DNA of 64,000 nt from Hydractinia symbiolongicarpus. Its lineage: Eukaryota; Cnidaria; Hydrozoa; Anthoathecata; Hydractiniidae. The notes beneath the pieces were generated by a model. The model ran no database searches and had not been told where the DNA came from. It saw nothing but the letters and a program-made list of their open reading frames with translations. Where the stretch lies: contig NC_079886.1 of NCBI RefSeq assembly GCF_029227915.1, positions 14,794,501 to 14,858,500 of the forward strand, written 5' to 3'. The position numbers and the translations under genes are program-made. Positions 9,860-17,271 of the stretch are shown in pieces (position 1 is the stretch's first letter; each line of letters opens with the position of its first letter).

Positions 9860-10492
9860 ATGTTGGACGTATTCTTGCTGATCGCTATACTCCTCCCATA
9901 CATCTTGTTACTTGCTTGCTTCTTTCGCTATCGACGTATAATAAATATGGTTCAAGATATTGCAGAGATATTCGATGTTGTTGATACCCCGGCAGAAGCG
10001 CTTCAGCAACGTGAAAAACCTATAGACAAACGCCAGGCTTTGAAAGATGCAATACGTCAGGGTAAACAGCACCTTCGGCCCAAGAAATGCACAGAAGGTT
10101 TTGTTGATAAAGCATCACCTGAGGTTATCGACAAGATACATACTGAGTTCGTTCAGCGCTAGATTCAGGAAAAGGGCTCAAAGACTGCCAAGGCACTGTC
10201 AACCCACGCGATAAGCATGTACACCAAGGCTATAAGTAACGCAGTGCCCCTCGATAGCCCTGAAGGCTTGAGGCAAGATATCGAGGAGTACCCTATCATC
10301 AAGGATTCTATGGCTGACTTGGGGATACTGGTATATTACGCTTTCGAAAAGCTTCTAGCACCCCTGTTTATTGCTGCATATACGATTAATCATACACAGC
10401 TCTCAACGTCCAAGAGTGGTGAAGAGCAGGTTGATGAACAGCAACAAAACCAGGCGCGGATCCAGGGTTTGTCAGATAAGTCGCGTGACTAA
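9860..10492 (+). pseudogene. Polinton membrane protein, one nonsense codon
   Basis: One reading frame of 211 codons interrupted by TAG at 10160-10162. The N-terminus is a strong transmembrane segment (residues 2-22, L/I/A-rich then C-F-F-R-Y-R-R). A soluble helical region follows, with A-L-S-T-H-A-I-S-M-Y just after the stop and I-K-D-S-M-A-D-L-G further on, and a second hydrophobic patch (about residues 170-190). I recognise the pattern as a recurrent Polinton ORF of unknown function. The ATG overlaps the last base of an AATAAA (9855-9860). The single-base nature of the stop suggests recent loss. Confidence 0.55.
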
Positions 10493-12288
10493 GTATAAAT
10501 TTGACGAAAAATGTTAGCCAAGCGAATAATGTCGACAATCCAGGTGTTACAGACGGAGCGCGTTAAAAAATCACATGTAATTTATTTACGGCGCAAAGCC
10601 ATGGTTCACAGCCCTCTTCATTTCGCCTATGGCGATGTTGACGTCAAAGTTGTGACGTCGCTACCATATAGACTGAGAGGGTTGCAAATTATAGCTTACA
10701 GATTTTGACTGATTCATTTTGACTAATCAGTCACTCAGTTAGTCAAAAATCAAATAGCTATAGCCCGCAACCCTCCCCATCTCACCTAAGGGGCATGTGA
10801 CGTCAAAATCATGACGTAATTTTCACACTCTATGCGTAGTCCAACAATATGTGGCCCGCAGCCGGCGTAGGAAATTTAGGTTCCGTACTGCGTGGTTACT
10901 TATAACCTGTTAGGCTATAGTTTTAACTCCCATCCGTCAGGATTAGTCAAAGACTCACGCCTTTTGGCTTGGATTCTTTCCGTACTATCATAGCTACTGC
11001 GGAAATTTTGGCGCGGGTGCTTACTGATTTAAAGTGTGATAATGTTGAATCTGTTCGTAAAATCCAAAAAGAACTTTTTGAAAGTGTTTATTCTCGGACA
11101 TTTTTGTTGTCTGGTGATATTTATCCCTTGGTTGGTAAAAGTCTTCATCGGAATTCAGGTATATATACATTCCATCTGAGGCGAGGTGTGAAGATAAAGG
11201 AATTATTGCTTTAAGGTGAGAAGTATGTTTTTTACTCTCCAACACACCTTGCATGTATTTAAGGGTTTTCAGTATATTCGCTACGAAAAGCTAGTTGTGG
11301 GAGAGCTTTTTACAACAGACTATCAAGAACAAATACAAAAAGATTTAGCTAATTAGCTATAGCTAGCCAGCTGGCTAATTGTTTTTGTAATAAGAGCTTT
11401 GAACAGAATTTTCAGAATTGTGGAGGAGTTCTTTCTCAATTAATATTTGTGTTGGTATTAGAAGCAAGAACTTGACATCTGGATAAGTAAGGTTGGTGAA
11501 GAAAATAAACAACTCTTCGAATGGCTATTAGGAAACAAAGTTTGTTGAGTGAAAGGTCATGGTAAAATGTATTATACAGCTCAGCATCGTTAGTATTGGT
11601 AGGTGATAATTCTCTTGTTGATATTTTGAGAACCTTGACATCCATAGAACTTTTCTTGCATCCTTCTTTTTATTCCAAGCATCCTTGTTTTCAATTACTT
11701 TTAAAAACCAAAAGGCAAATATTTTTATATCTGAAAAAAGTTTATTCAGATTTTCCCTTTCCCATATTTTTTGTGATATGACTTTTCTCCTGAGGAGGCA
11801 GTTAAAGCCGAAGCAATCAACATCTGTACCCCCAGACGTGGTCTCCTTTTCTATCAATACTTGCCTTGTCAACAGTAATAAAGAGAAAAATTAATACGTT
11901 TTACCCACAGTTCGGCTTTTTACGGATTCGAACTCTCTTTACACAGTGTATATTTCCATGCCCATCTATTTTACCTGATGGAGATCAGTTAAAAAATTTA
12001 TTTTGTTATGAAGGTATTGGTGTAGACTTCAAGCCTTGTTGCAGGTTGCAACCTTCTTAAGCGAAAGTCGCATTTTCCTATTTCAGCATGCAAAAAAGCA
12101 GAAAATTGCCCTTCTTAATTCTTCTTAAAGTTCAAACGAAACTTGAGTTTAGCCCTATGAATAAACAAATATATCTAAATAAATACATGGGTTGAGGTGT
12201 ATGTATCATATCATGTGTATGTACATTTCATCTTCATTATCCTGATCTTTCCATATTCTTATTGTTTTTGTTATGATTGTGTTATATT

Positions 12289-12355
12289 TTGCTGTCCATG
12301 GCTGGTGTGATCACCTAGTCATGCTGATGAAGCCTGATATTGGCAGAAACAGCAA
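12289..12355 (+). ncRNA. Hammerhead-ribozyme-like motif
   Basis: Stem III TTGCTGT (12289-12295) pairs with ACAGCAA (12349-12355). The putative cleavage site is after C12296 in a GUC context. Stem I is CATG/CATG (12297-12300 with 12320-12323) plus GGTG/CACC closed by a TGAT loop. The core CTGATGA is at 12324-12330, stem II GCC/GGC at 12332-12334 and 12342-12344, and GAA at 12346-12348. The one weak point is an A-A mismatch where stem II should begin with a G-C pair, which may reduce activity. In animals such ribozymes accompany Penelope-like elements and retrozymes; no such coding was found nearby. Confidence 0.6.
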
Positions 12356-12662
12356 GAGTTTATAAATATTGAAATATATTCACAATTGTCTCACTTTATT
12401 GTAGTTAATCCCTGTTAATTTTAGTGCTTTTATCTATCTTAAATAAGACGTGTAGGACGGAGAGTTGATTCTTATAAAAAATGTTCTTGGAGATTTTCTT
12501 ATAGCTTACCGCTTCTTTTCGTCAATTTTATTAATAACTAGATAAATCGGTAGACAATTTTCGGCGATTTTTGTACCCGCAAAGCTTAAATTAGTGAAAG
12601 ATTCTGACCCCACCTGGGAGGGGGGGCTTACAGCGCCCCCAGGAACCCCAGCTGCTAAATTC

Positions 12663-12712
12663 AAGACTTTGTCCAAATATTGCTGCGCAGCAGCAATATT
12701 TTGACTAAGTCT
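12663..12712. repeat. Foldback repeat with palindromic AATATTGCTGC core
   Basis: A 25-base core (12676-12700) has perfect 11-bp arms and a GCA centre. With mismatches the stem extends to about 24 bp. Next to GGATCCGCCCCTG and a C/G-rich tract, this looks like a small foldback element or MITE remnant. Confidence 0.5.
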
Positions 12713-12847
12713 AAAAAAAGTCTGGATCCGCCCCTGAAAACAATGGGAAAGCCTATCAAAGATACACATGAACAGTTATGAATTATATAAAAGAATAAAC
12801 AACGTGTCTAGCACTTTATGCGAATTCCCAACAATGCGGTATTCTGA

Positions 12848-13042
12848 TTGGTGCAGCATGATTGGGGACGTGGGTGTGCACGATTTAAAATCCTGACACC
12901 TGTGGCGGCTCGCTTTCCACCGCACGTGTGTATTTTGGAGAGAAGAGCATATAGGAACGTGAACGTATATACAGGTAGATATGCTCCCAAAGATAAGCCA
13001 ATGGGAAGTGCTTTTTCAAGTTTCACAACTTACATGAAATGA
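12848..13042 (+). CDS. Unrecognised short ORF in Polinton A
   Basis: 64 codons, no recognised domain. It is GC-richer than the preceding AT-rich segment, and its TGA overlaps the ATG of the next gene (ATGA at 13039-13042), which supports it as the 3' part of a Polinton gene. The N-terminal region may have been removed by the insertion to its left. Low confidence. Confidence 0.3.
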   Translation: MVQHDWGRGCARFKILTPVAARFPPHVCILERRAYRNVNVYTGRYAPKDKPMGSAFSSFTTYMK

Positions 13043-13394
13043 CCGAACAACAACCACAAGAAGTAACAGTCTTCACAAAGCCAGCAAAGCACCCAGGGAG
13101 AGTCGCGTGTGTCACAAGTTAGCGGCACTTAAGAAGGAAAAGAATAAACTGAAGCAACAAGAGGGCACAGTAGAATCTACAGTCAAAACCTCTGCAGCAG
13201 GTCCTCCCAAGTCGACGGGCAGTGTATATATCTATGGTGCTGGAGGCTTTGTTGCTATATTAGTTTGTGTAGGAGGGGCATATTACATTTTACGTAAGCT
13301 GCCCGCAGCGACCCAACAGCCTGCCGAAACACGTGCACTAAAGCAGCCTCAGCGAGAGCCCACAGCCCAGCCCGATACCGACTTTTCAAGATGA
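13039..13394 (+). pseudogene. Small single-pass membrane protein of Polinton A, frameshifted
   Basis: Starts at ATG 13039 (M-T-E-Q-Q-P-Q-E-V-T-V). One frameshift near 13112 leads into a frame with K-L-A-A-L-K-K-E-K, a charged glutamine-rich stretch, then a clear transmembrane helix (G-A-G-G-F-V-A-I-L-V-C-V, about codons 80-96) and a proline/glutamine-rich tail. The P-G-R-V-A ... L-A-A-L-K-K pattern plus one membrane helix is a small ORF I recognise from Polintons; function unknown, perhaps a virion membrane or capsid-associated protein. The earlier start is preferred over the GTG at 13107 because the N-terminal residues fit the family. Confidence 0.45.
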
Positions 13395-13410
13395 AATAAT
13401 CATAATATAA

Positions 13411-13611
13411 AAGAGTTCTAACGTTACACCCCTGCAAAAAGAGATAATCGACGTTCTGTATGAGACAGTCGTGGACCTTGCATATGCCATGGTTGGCAAG
13501 AGGTTCCTCGGATCTCAAGCCTCAGTACCAAGCTGGATACCTGCGATCCTTAGTACCAAAGCCCAAGTAAGTACATCCAAGGTTTCTGTCTGCCCAAGGC
13601 AGATAGAATAA
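13411..13611 (+). CDS. Unnamed Polinton ORF upstream of the ATPase
   Basis: Open frame of 66 codons without an ATG before M-V-G-K-R, so its start is unclear and it may be truncated. It has an amphipathic helix (L-Q-K-E-I-I-D-V-L-Y-E-T-V-V-D) followed by G-K-R-F-L-G-S-Q-A-S. The TAA stop (13609-13611) lies inside the AATAAA that precedes the ATPase start. Function unknown. Confidence 0.35.
   Translation, partial: KSSNVTPLQKEIIDVLYETVVDLAYAMVGKRFLGSQASVPSWIPAILSTKAQVSTSKVSVCPRQIE
13589..13603. other. Short hairpin before the ATPase gene
   Basis: 6-bp arms (TCTGCC/GGCAGA) with a CAA loop. Weak alone, noted because it sits at the same kind of junction as the other hairpins. Confidence 0.3.
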
Positions 13612-13613
13612 AT

Positions 13614-14213
13614 ATGACTCTCAATGTGGTGCTACAACCTCATACCGCGCTTTTTACAGGGCCTACCTCGTGCAGTAAAACCCAACGAGTCTTGGATTTT
13701 CTTGAAAACGAGTACAAGCAGCACTATCTCTACGTTGTCATACTCTGCCCAAAGATCCGCTGGAACAAGGCCTATCTCGAGAGAGCTTCGCTTTATAAGG
13801 ATGACTATGTGTTCCTCATAGAACCGGGTGATCAACTCTTTTACTGGATCGAGCAACTATCTATCTATCCTAGCAGGGGGGAGACTCTGTTCATTGTTGA
13901 CGATCTTATAGCGGACGAGAGTCTGGATAAGAAGCGTCAACCCCTGCTCGAGCTGGCCATCAGTGGGAGGCATCGAAAGCATAGTCTATGGCTCTTAACT
14001 CAATCTTACACGGCCTTGCCAAAGAACCTAAGACGTCAAAAGAAGCAATTGTTTATATGGTACCCCCACGAGAGGTCGGATATGAAGCTGGTGGATGAGG
14101 AAACGAACATGATTTCGGATTGCGAGAGCATCAAGACCCAGCTGAGCAAATCTAAGCATGCCTGCTTGTACGTGAGATTGGAACACCCTCGGACCTGGAA
14201 AAGTTTGGGGTGA
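13614..14213 (+). CDS. Packaging ATPase (FtsK-HerA/A32-type) of Polinton A
   Basis: Intact 199-codon ORF. Walker A-like G-P-T-S-C-S-K-T at residues 16-23, and Walker B L-F-I-V-D-D at about 92-97. G-R-H-R-K-H and a T-Q-S motif follow (near residues 122-134) as in genome-packaging ATPases of Polintons and nucleocytoplasmic large DNA viruses. In the virus-like model it drives DNA into the capsid. The family P-loop normally reads G-P-T-x-C-G-K-T; the second glycine is serine here, which may weaken ATP binding. The start is preceded by AATAAATATG. Confidence 0.85.
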   Translation: MTLNVVLQPHTALFTGPTSCSKTQRVLDFLENEYKQHYLYVVILCPKIRWNKAYLERASLYKDDYVFLIEPGDQLFYWIEQLSIYPSRGETLFIVDDLIADESLDKKRQPLLELAISGRHRKHSLWLLTQSYTALPKNLRRQKKQLFIWYPHERSDMKLVDEETNMISDCESIKTQLSKSKHACLYVRLEHPRTWKSLG

Positions 14214-14222
14214 CGCGGACAT

Positions 14223-14247
14223 CAGTTGTACCCGGCGGGTACAACTG
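14223..14247. other. Hairpin after the ATPase gene
   Basis: Perfect 11-bp arms with a GGC loop, 10 bases after the ATPase stop. Terminator-like position. Confidence 0.7.
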
Positions 14248-14286
14248 AAATTGGAGCATTTTGCCTTGACTTTCAACTAAATAAAT

Positions 14287-14487
14287 ATGTCTTCTATCGA
14301 AAATTTACGAGAGGAAGAGATCCGGAAATTGGAGGAAACAATTGAGGACTTGGAAGTAGATCTCGAGGAAAGAAATTGGGATCTGTATGAGAGGATTCTG
14401 AGAAGTAAATGCAATAACCGGAACGCGTTAATCGCCTGCGTCTCGTCGCTGGCTCTTACCATGATCCAGTATATGATGAAATATTAA
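14287..14487 (+). CDS. Small coiled-coil/membrane ORF of Polinton A
   Basis: Intact 66-codon ORF. Residues 5-38 form a highly acidic amphipathic helix (E-E-E-I-R-K-L-E-E-T-I-E-D-L), likely a coiled coil. A hydrophobic segment follows (A-L-I-A-C-V-S-S-L-A-L-T-M), which may span the membrane. It starts directly after AATAAATATG. Function not recognised. Confidence 0.5.
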   Translation: MSSIENLREEEIRKLEETIEDLEVDLEERNWDLYERILRSKCNNRNALIACVSSLALTMIQYMMKY

Positions 14488-14491
14488 GACC

Positions 14492-14508
14492 ATTTCACGT
14501 CGTGAAAT
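14492..14508. other. Hairpin after the small coiled-coil ORF
   Basis: Perfect 7-bp arms (ATTTCAC/GTGAAAT), loop GTC, 5 bases after the stop. Confidence 0.5.
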
Positions 14509-14776
14509 AGGTGGCTTTGGTAAGACCACCCTTGGCAAAACTAAAAATCCCCATGATGCTTTCGTAACATTGGAAGATTCTTAGGTACTGGGGGAATTGG
14601 AGAGCCGTATCGCGGTATTCCGACAATTTTACGTCATGAAGTGGGTGGTTGTGGTTTTACTGACAGAACCAGCAGCCACGTGGTCAAAATATGTGTGTGT
14701 GCCACAGACACATATTAAACTGAGCGGTTCCCCCGTAGCGGGCGAACCGGTGAAATGGTCATCTGGCTCGATAATT
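14509..14776. other. Gap between convergent Polinton genes
   Basis: Lies between the end of the plus-strand gene block and the end of the integrase. It contains short complementary pieces (GTCATGAAGTGGGTGG resembling the preceding junction; ATGTGTGTGTGCCACAGACACAT) but no supported gene. Probably the convergent 3' region. Confidence 0.4.
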
Positions 14777-15781
14777 TTACAACTCTTTAACATGCTCCAG
14801 AGGTACTTCAACACCCTCGGGTATTAACATGAGCTCCTCGGCCACAAAGCTTCGATCAGGCCCATCTGCTCGATAGTACAGGAGACGTGTACCTGTCACA
14901 ATACGGTCAAGTCTATATGTCTTTTTGCTCCACCAAGCGTCCGTTGCACGTCTTTTAGCATCACCATGTTCCTCTCCGGGTTGCAGAAAGTAAAAGTATA
15001 GACCATCCTCGGTTAAAGGCTTTTTTTCAGGGTGCTGCTCACTTTTCATAAGCGGGACTTTATCCAGCTTGATGGCTTTCGAAGGTTTCATGTCGATCAT
15101 GACGGTCTTGGTATTGTTCAGGCTTTTCACGATAGTGTACAAGTGCTTGACCCATGTGGTACTAGTTTTGTCAGAGGCAAGCTCTTGCGCATCTTGGGGC
15201 TTGAACAGTCTCTCCGCGAGCACCTTGTTGTATGACTCGACGAAAGCCGTGAAAGTGTGGTGGCATTTGGTTGTTGCATGCTTTATCTCGACCCCTGTGC
15301 TTTCCAGCAGTTTGCTCACGTCTGACTTGAACTCTGAACCATTATTGCACTGGAAGGTCTTCGGATAACGCAGAGGTCCCGCTTTGTATATGTCTTTAAG
15401 CATGTCAGCGACTTCGCCGACTTTCTTGGTCCTCAAAGCTCTCGCTACCTTGTATCTGGAGGCAACATTGATGCCTGTGGGGATGTATTTATAGGTGTTT
15501 ACATAGACTTTGTCATGGCGCATGTAGAGCAAGTCAAATTGGTGTATTTCATTCGGCTTTGTAATTGTGAAATGAGGGTAATTGATACGCTTTGGCCCTC
15601 GAATATGCCTGAGCCAGAGCAGTTGGCGAGAGAGCCAGTAAATAACTCTTTTTTTAGAAAGGCCATAGTGTTCAGCGAGTAATTTGATCGCTTTTCGACC
15701 GGTCCAGAGATGTTCTGGAGAATAGTAGATACTGCTTAGTTTTTCCTCCTCTTCGGGCGTAACGATATGTGCTTTCGACAT
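14777..15781 (-). CDS. Retroviral-type (RVE) integrase of Polinton A
   Basis: Full-length open frame of 334 codons. The N-terminal helix-turn-helix/zinc-like part (residues 20-60) contains K-A-I-K-L-L-A-E-H-Y-G-L-S-K-K-R. The catalytic core has D83 (H-Q-F-D-L-L-Y) and E182 (F-V-E-S-Y-N), and the middle residue of the DD(35)E triad is N146 (F-Q-C-N-N-G-S-E-F), with the expected 35-residue spacing. The C-terminus resembles the chromodomain-like tail of Polinton integrases. The D-to-N change (GAT to AAT) should abolish strand transfer although the ORF is otherwise intact. The start is embedded in the AATAAATG palindrome at 15777-15793. Confidence 0.88.
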   Translation of the reverse strand: MSKAHIVTPEEEEKLSSIYYSPEHLWTGRKAIKLLAEHYGLSKKRVIYWLSRQLLWLRHIRGPKRINYPHFTITKPNEIHQFDLLYMRHDKVYVNTYKYIPTGINVASRYKVARALRTKKVGEVADMLKDIYKAGPLRYPKTFQCNNGSEFKSDVSKLLESTGVEIKHATTKCHHTFTAFVESYNKVLAERLFKPQDAQELASDKTSTTWVKHLYTIVKSLNNTKTVMIDMKPSKAIKLDKVPLMKSEQHPEKKPLTEDGLYFYFLQPGEEHGDAKRRATDAWWSKKTYRLDRIVTGTRLLYYRADGPDRSFVAEELMLIPEGVEVPLEHVKEL

Positions 15782-15793
15782 TTATTAAATGTC
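15777..15793. other. Palindrome containing AATAAATG at the integrase start
   Basis: GACATTTATTAAATGTC: 7-bp arms. It contains the stop of the upstream minus-strand gene, an AATAAA and the integrase ATG. Confidence 0.6.
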
Positions 15794-16195
15794 AAAAACG
15801 TTCCTTACATGTACTTGTACACTGCGAAACCCAAAAGATCCTACGATGAACTTAAGCTCGCCGTCTTGTTGCTGTTTGCTTGGTGTGTAGAATTCAGATA
15901 ACTTAGGGGCCTTCTCGATCGTCGCTATGTAGTAATCCCGCATCCCCTCATCAAACTCCTTCAGACTCTGCCCCGCACCACGCTGTACCTCCCGTCTCTT
16001 GTTATATGCATCGATCTTTGCTTGCCTCTCACGTACCCACTTTGCTTGAGCTTCTTGTAATTGTTCAATAGCTTTATCGTGCTTTTTGCGCTCCTCTTCA
16101 CCTTGCCCCGATAGCTTGGAGAATGGGAAGTTACTTTCTGAGAATGCCAGCGCGTTAATCAATGCGCCTCCTGCCATAACTGCCAAAGTTGCCAT
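15785..16195 (-). CDS. Conserved Polinton protein following the capsid gene (M-A-T-L-A-V-M family)
   Basis: Intact 136-codon frame if begun at ATG 16195, which has AATAAA one base upstream (16197-16202). The N-terminus is A/G/L-rich and probably membrane-inserting (M-A-T-L-A-V-M-A-G-G-A-L-I-N-A-L-A-F). It continues into a lysine/glutamate helix (E-E-E-R-K-K-H-D-K-A-I-E-Q-L) and ends with L-S-E-F-Y-T-P-S and a short beta-rich tail. I recognise it as a conserved Polinton ORF of unknown function. The frame is open upstream into capsid sequence, so a fused product could be made, but the internal start fits the family. Confidence 0.65.
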   Translation of the reverse strand: MATLAVMAGGALINALAFSESNFPFSKLSGQGEEERKKHDKAIEQLQEAQAKWVRERQAKIDAYNKRREVQRGAGQSLKEFDEGMRDYYIATIEKAPKLSEFYTPSKQQQDGELKFIVGSFGFRSVQVHVRNVFDI

Positions 16196-17040
16196 CTTTA
16201 TTCTAATATTTATTATTGTATCTTTAGATTTTTTGGTATCTTTCTTGGTCATGTGGAGAGTGATCCCATCGCCAGGCCTTTGCAAGGGTCTGCCAGAACC
16301 ATGGAGACTGTGATCTTGACTACTGCGGAAATCAATGAACAGGGCATATCTCTCCGTGAAGAACTGACCGATGGTCACTTTGCTATCGTGGGATCCGAAG
16401 AGTTCAACGATTTGCTCGAGATGATCGTTCGGTAACATTCCATGTGAATACAGCTGAGAGGGCTTACCTTCGACAGTGATCAAGACTTTCTTTATCTTTG
16501 GGTTGTATAACACCTCATTGACTCCGCTGTACGCCTTCACTTTTCCAGGGTCTACAAAGAGTAGGAGTATACCCTTGAGGCTCTTGGATGAGGTATCGAC
16601 TTTCAAGTTGTAGCTGGTATCACTTTTTTTCATCGTTACTATCTGGCTGCGTAATATACACTCATATGGCAGGTCCAATCTCGAGTATCGTGACATCATG
16701 GCACTCGCGAGCTCTTCATTGGATACCTGATCGCACATTAGTTCTATGTTTGAGATATTATATGTAGCATACGCTGCCTTAGCCGCTGTAGATCCTACAG
16801 CTGGTGTACTGGCATCTTTGATAACTTGATCATAAGGCGCGAACCGTATACTAAATTGGAGCCTATCGTGTAGACCTGCCTGATAGAATGGTAATGCGCT
16901 TGTCGGCTCGAAAAATTTCCCGAGTGGGATGCAAAACGTATTCCCGTAGGCCTCAGCTATCGCCTTTTCCTCAGCATTTCCTTGCAGAGCTCTGATGGTG
17001 CCGTCATTGGGATTACTTCTTCGATATTTAATGGTTTCAC
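16196..17040 (-). pseudogene. Major capsid protein (double jelly roll) of Polinton A, truncated at both ends
   Basis: About 280 codons homologous to the C-terminal half of the Polinton double-jelly-roll major capsid protein. Landmarks are A-E-A-Y-G-N-T-F-C-I-P-L (about 16945), F-Y-Q-A-G-L-H-D-R-L (about 16890), L-Y-N-P-K-I-K-K-V (about 16490), Q-L-Y-S-H-G-M (about 16440) and H-G-S-G-R (about 16290). The family protein is usually around 600 residues. The first jelly roll is missing: upstream coding changes at about 17045 into the remnant of another ORF. The last ~25 residues, which normally include a D-A-Q-L segment, are also missing. Two deletions therefore flank the capsid fragment, and no capsid could be built from this copy. 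Confidence 0.8.
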
Positions 17041-17045
17041 TTTGG

Positions 17046-17094
17046 CATAAAATTCCCTTGATTTTACAATCTCGTTACCGAATTTGAACTTCCT
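17046..17094 (-). pseudogene. Remnant of the ORF starting at 2425 in Polinton B
   Basis: Seventeen codons (K-F-G-N-E-I-V-K-S-R-E-F-Y-A-K) align with the N-terminus of the broken ORF in Polinton B. The start ATG has changed, but the AATAAA is kept at 17094-17099. Joined directly to capsid sequence by an internal deletion. Confidence 0.55.
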
Positions 17095-17106
17095 TTATTT
17101 TGTGGA

Positions 17107-17268
17107 TATTACAGTTCAACTACAGGGACAGCTTCCACCATTGTACGTTATATACTATTGGTAGCATTACCAGCATAGCAGCTTGGCTCTTATGAAGAAT
17201 CTCCGTCCGCAGGAGCATTTGTCATAGGTGTCGAGTATCTTTTCACAGTCGCCGCATTGTTCTTTCAT
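17107..17268 (-). pseudogene. Small cysteine-rich protein of Polinton A, with stops
   Basis: Homologue of the 53-residue protein at 2454-2615, with the same cysteine pairs (C-G-D-C, C-S-C-G) and the C-terminal T-Y-N-G-G-S-C-P-C. At least two in-frame stops follow the third cysteine block. ATG 17268 is preceded by AATAAA (17271-17276), which also holds the DUF4116 stop. Confidence 0.55.
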
Positions 17269-17271
17269 CGT

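Larger units (their letters stand above)
10493..12838. other. AT-rich segment inside Polinton A without recognisable Polinton genes
   Basis: Base composition falls to host-like AT richness from about 10.9 to 12.8 kb and no Polinton homology is seen, so this is probably one or more later insertions. It contains two direct copies of a TGACGTCA-centred block (near 10630 and 10798) flanked by inverted repeats, an AGCTAGCCAGCTGGCT palindrome near 11360, a hammerhead-like RNA motif (12289-12355), and a foldback at 12663-12712. Short ORFs (for example 10969-11214) look non-coding or unrecognisable. Confidence 0.5.

Noticed and set aside
11436-12060. Several overlapping open frames on both strands inside Polinton A
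   Set aside because: AT-rich, mutually overlapping, low-complexity translations with no Polinton, Penelope or retrozyme homology; treated as noncoding.
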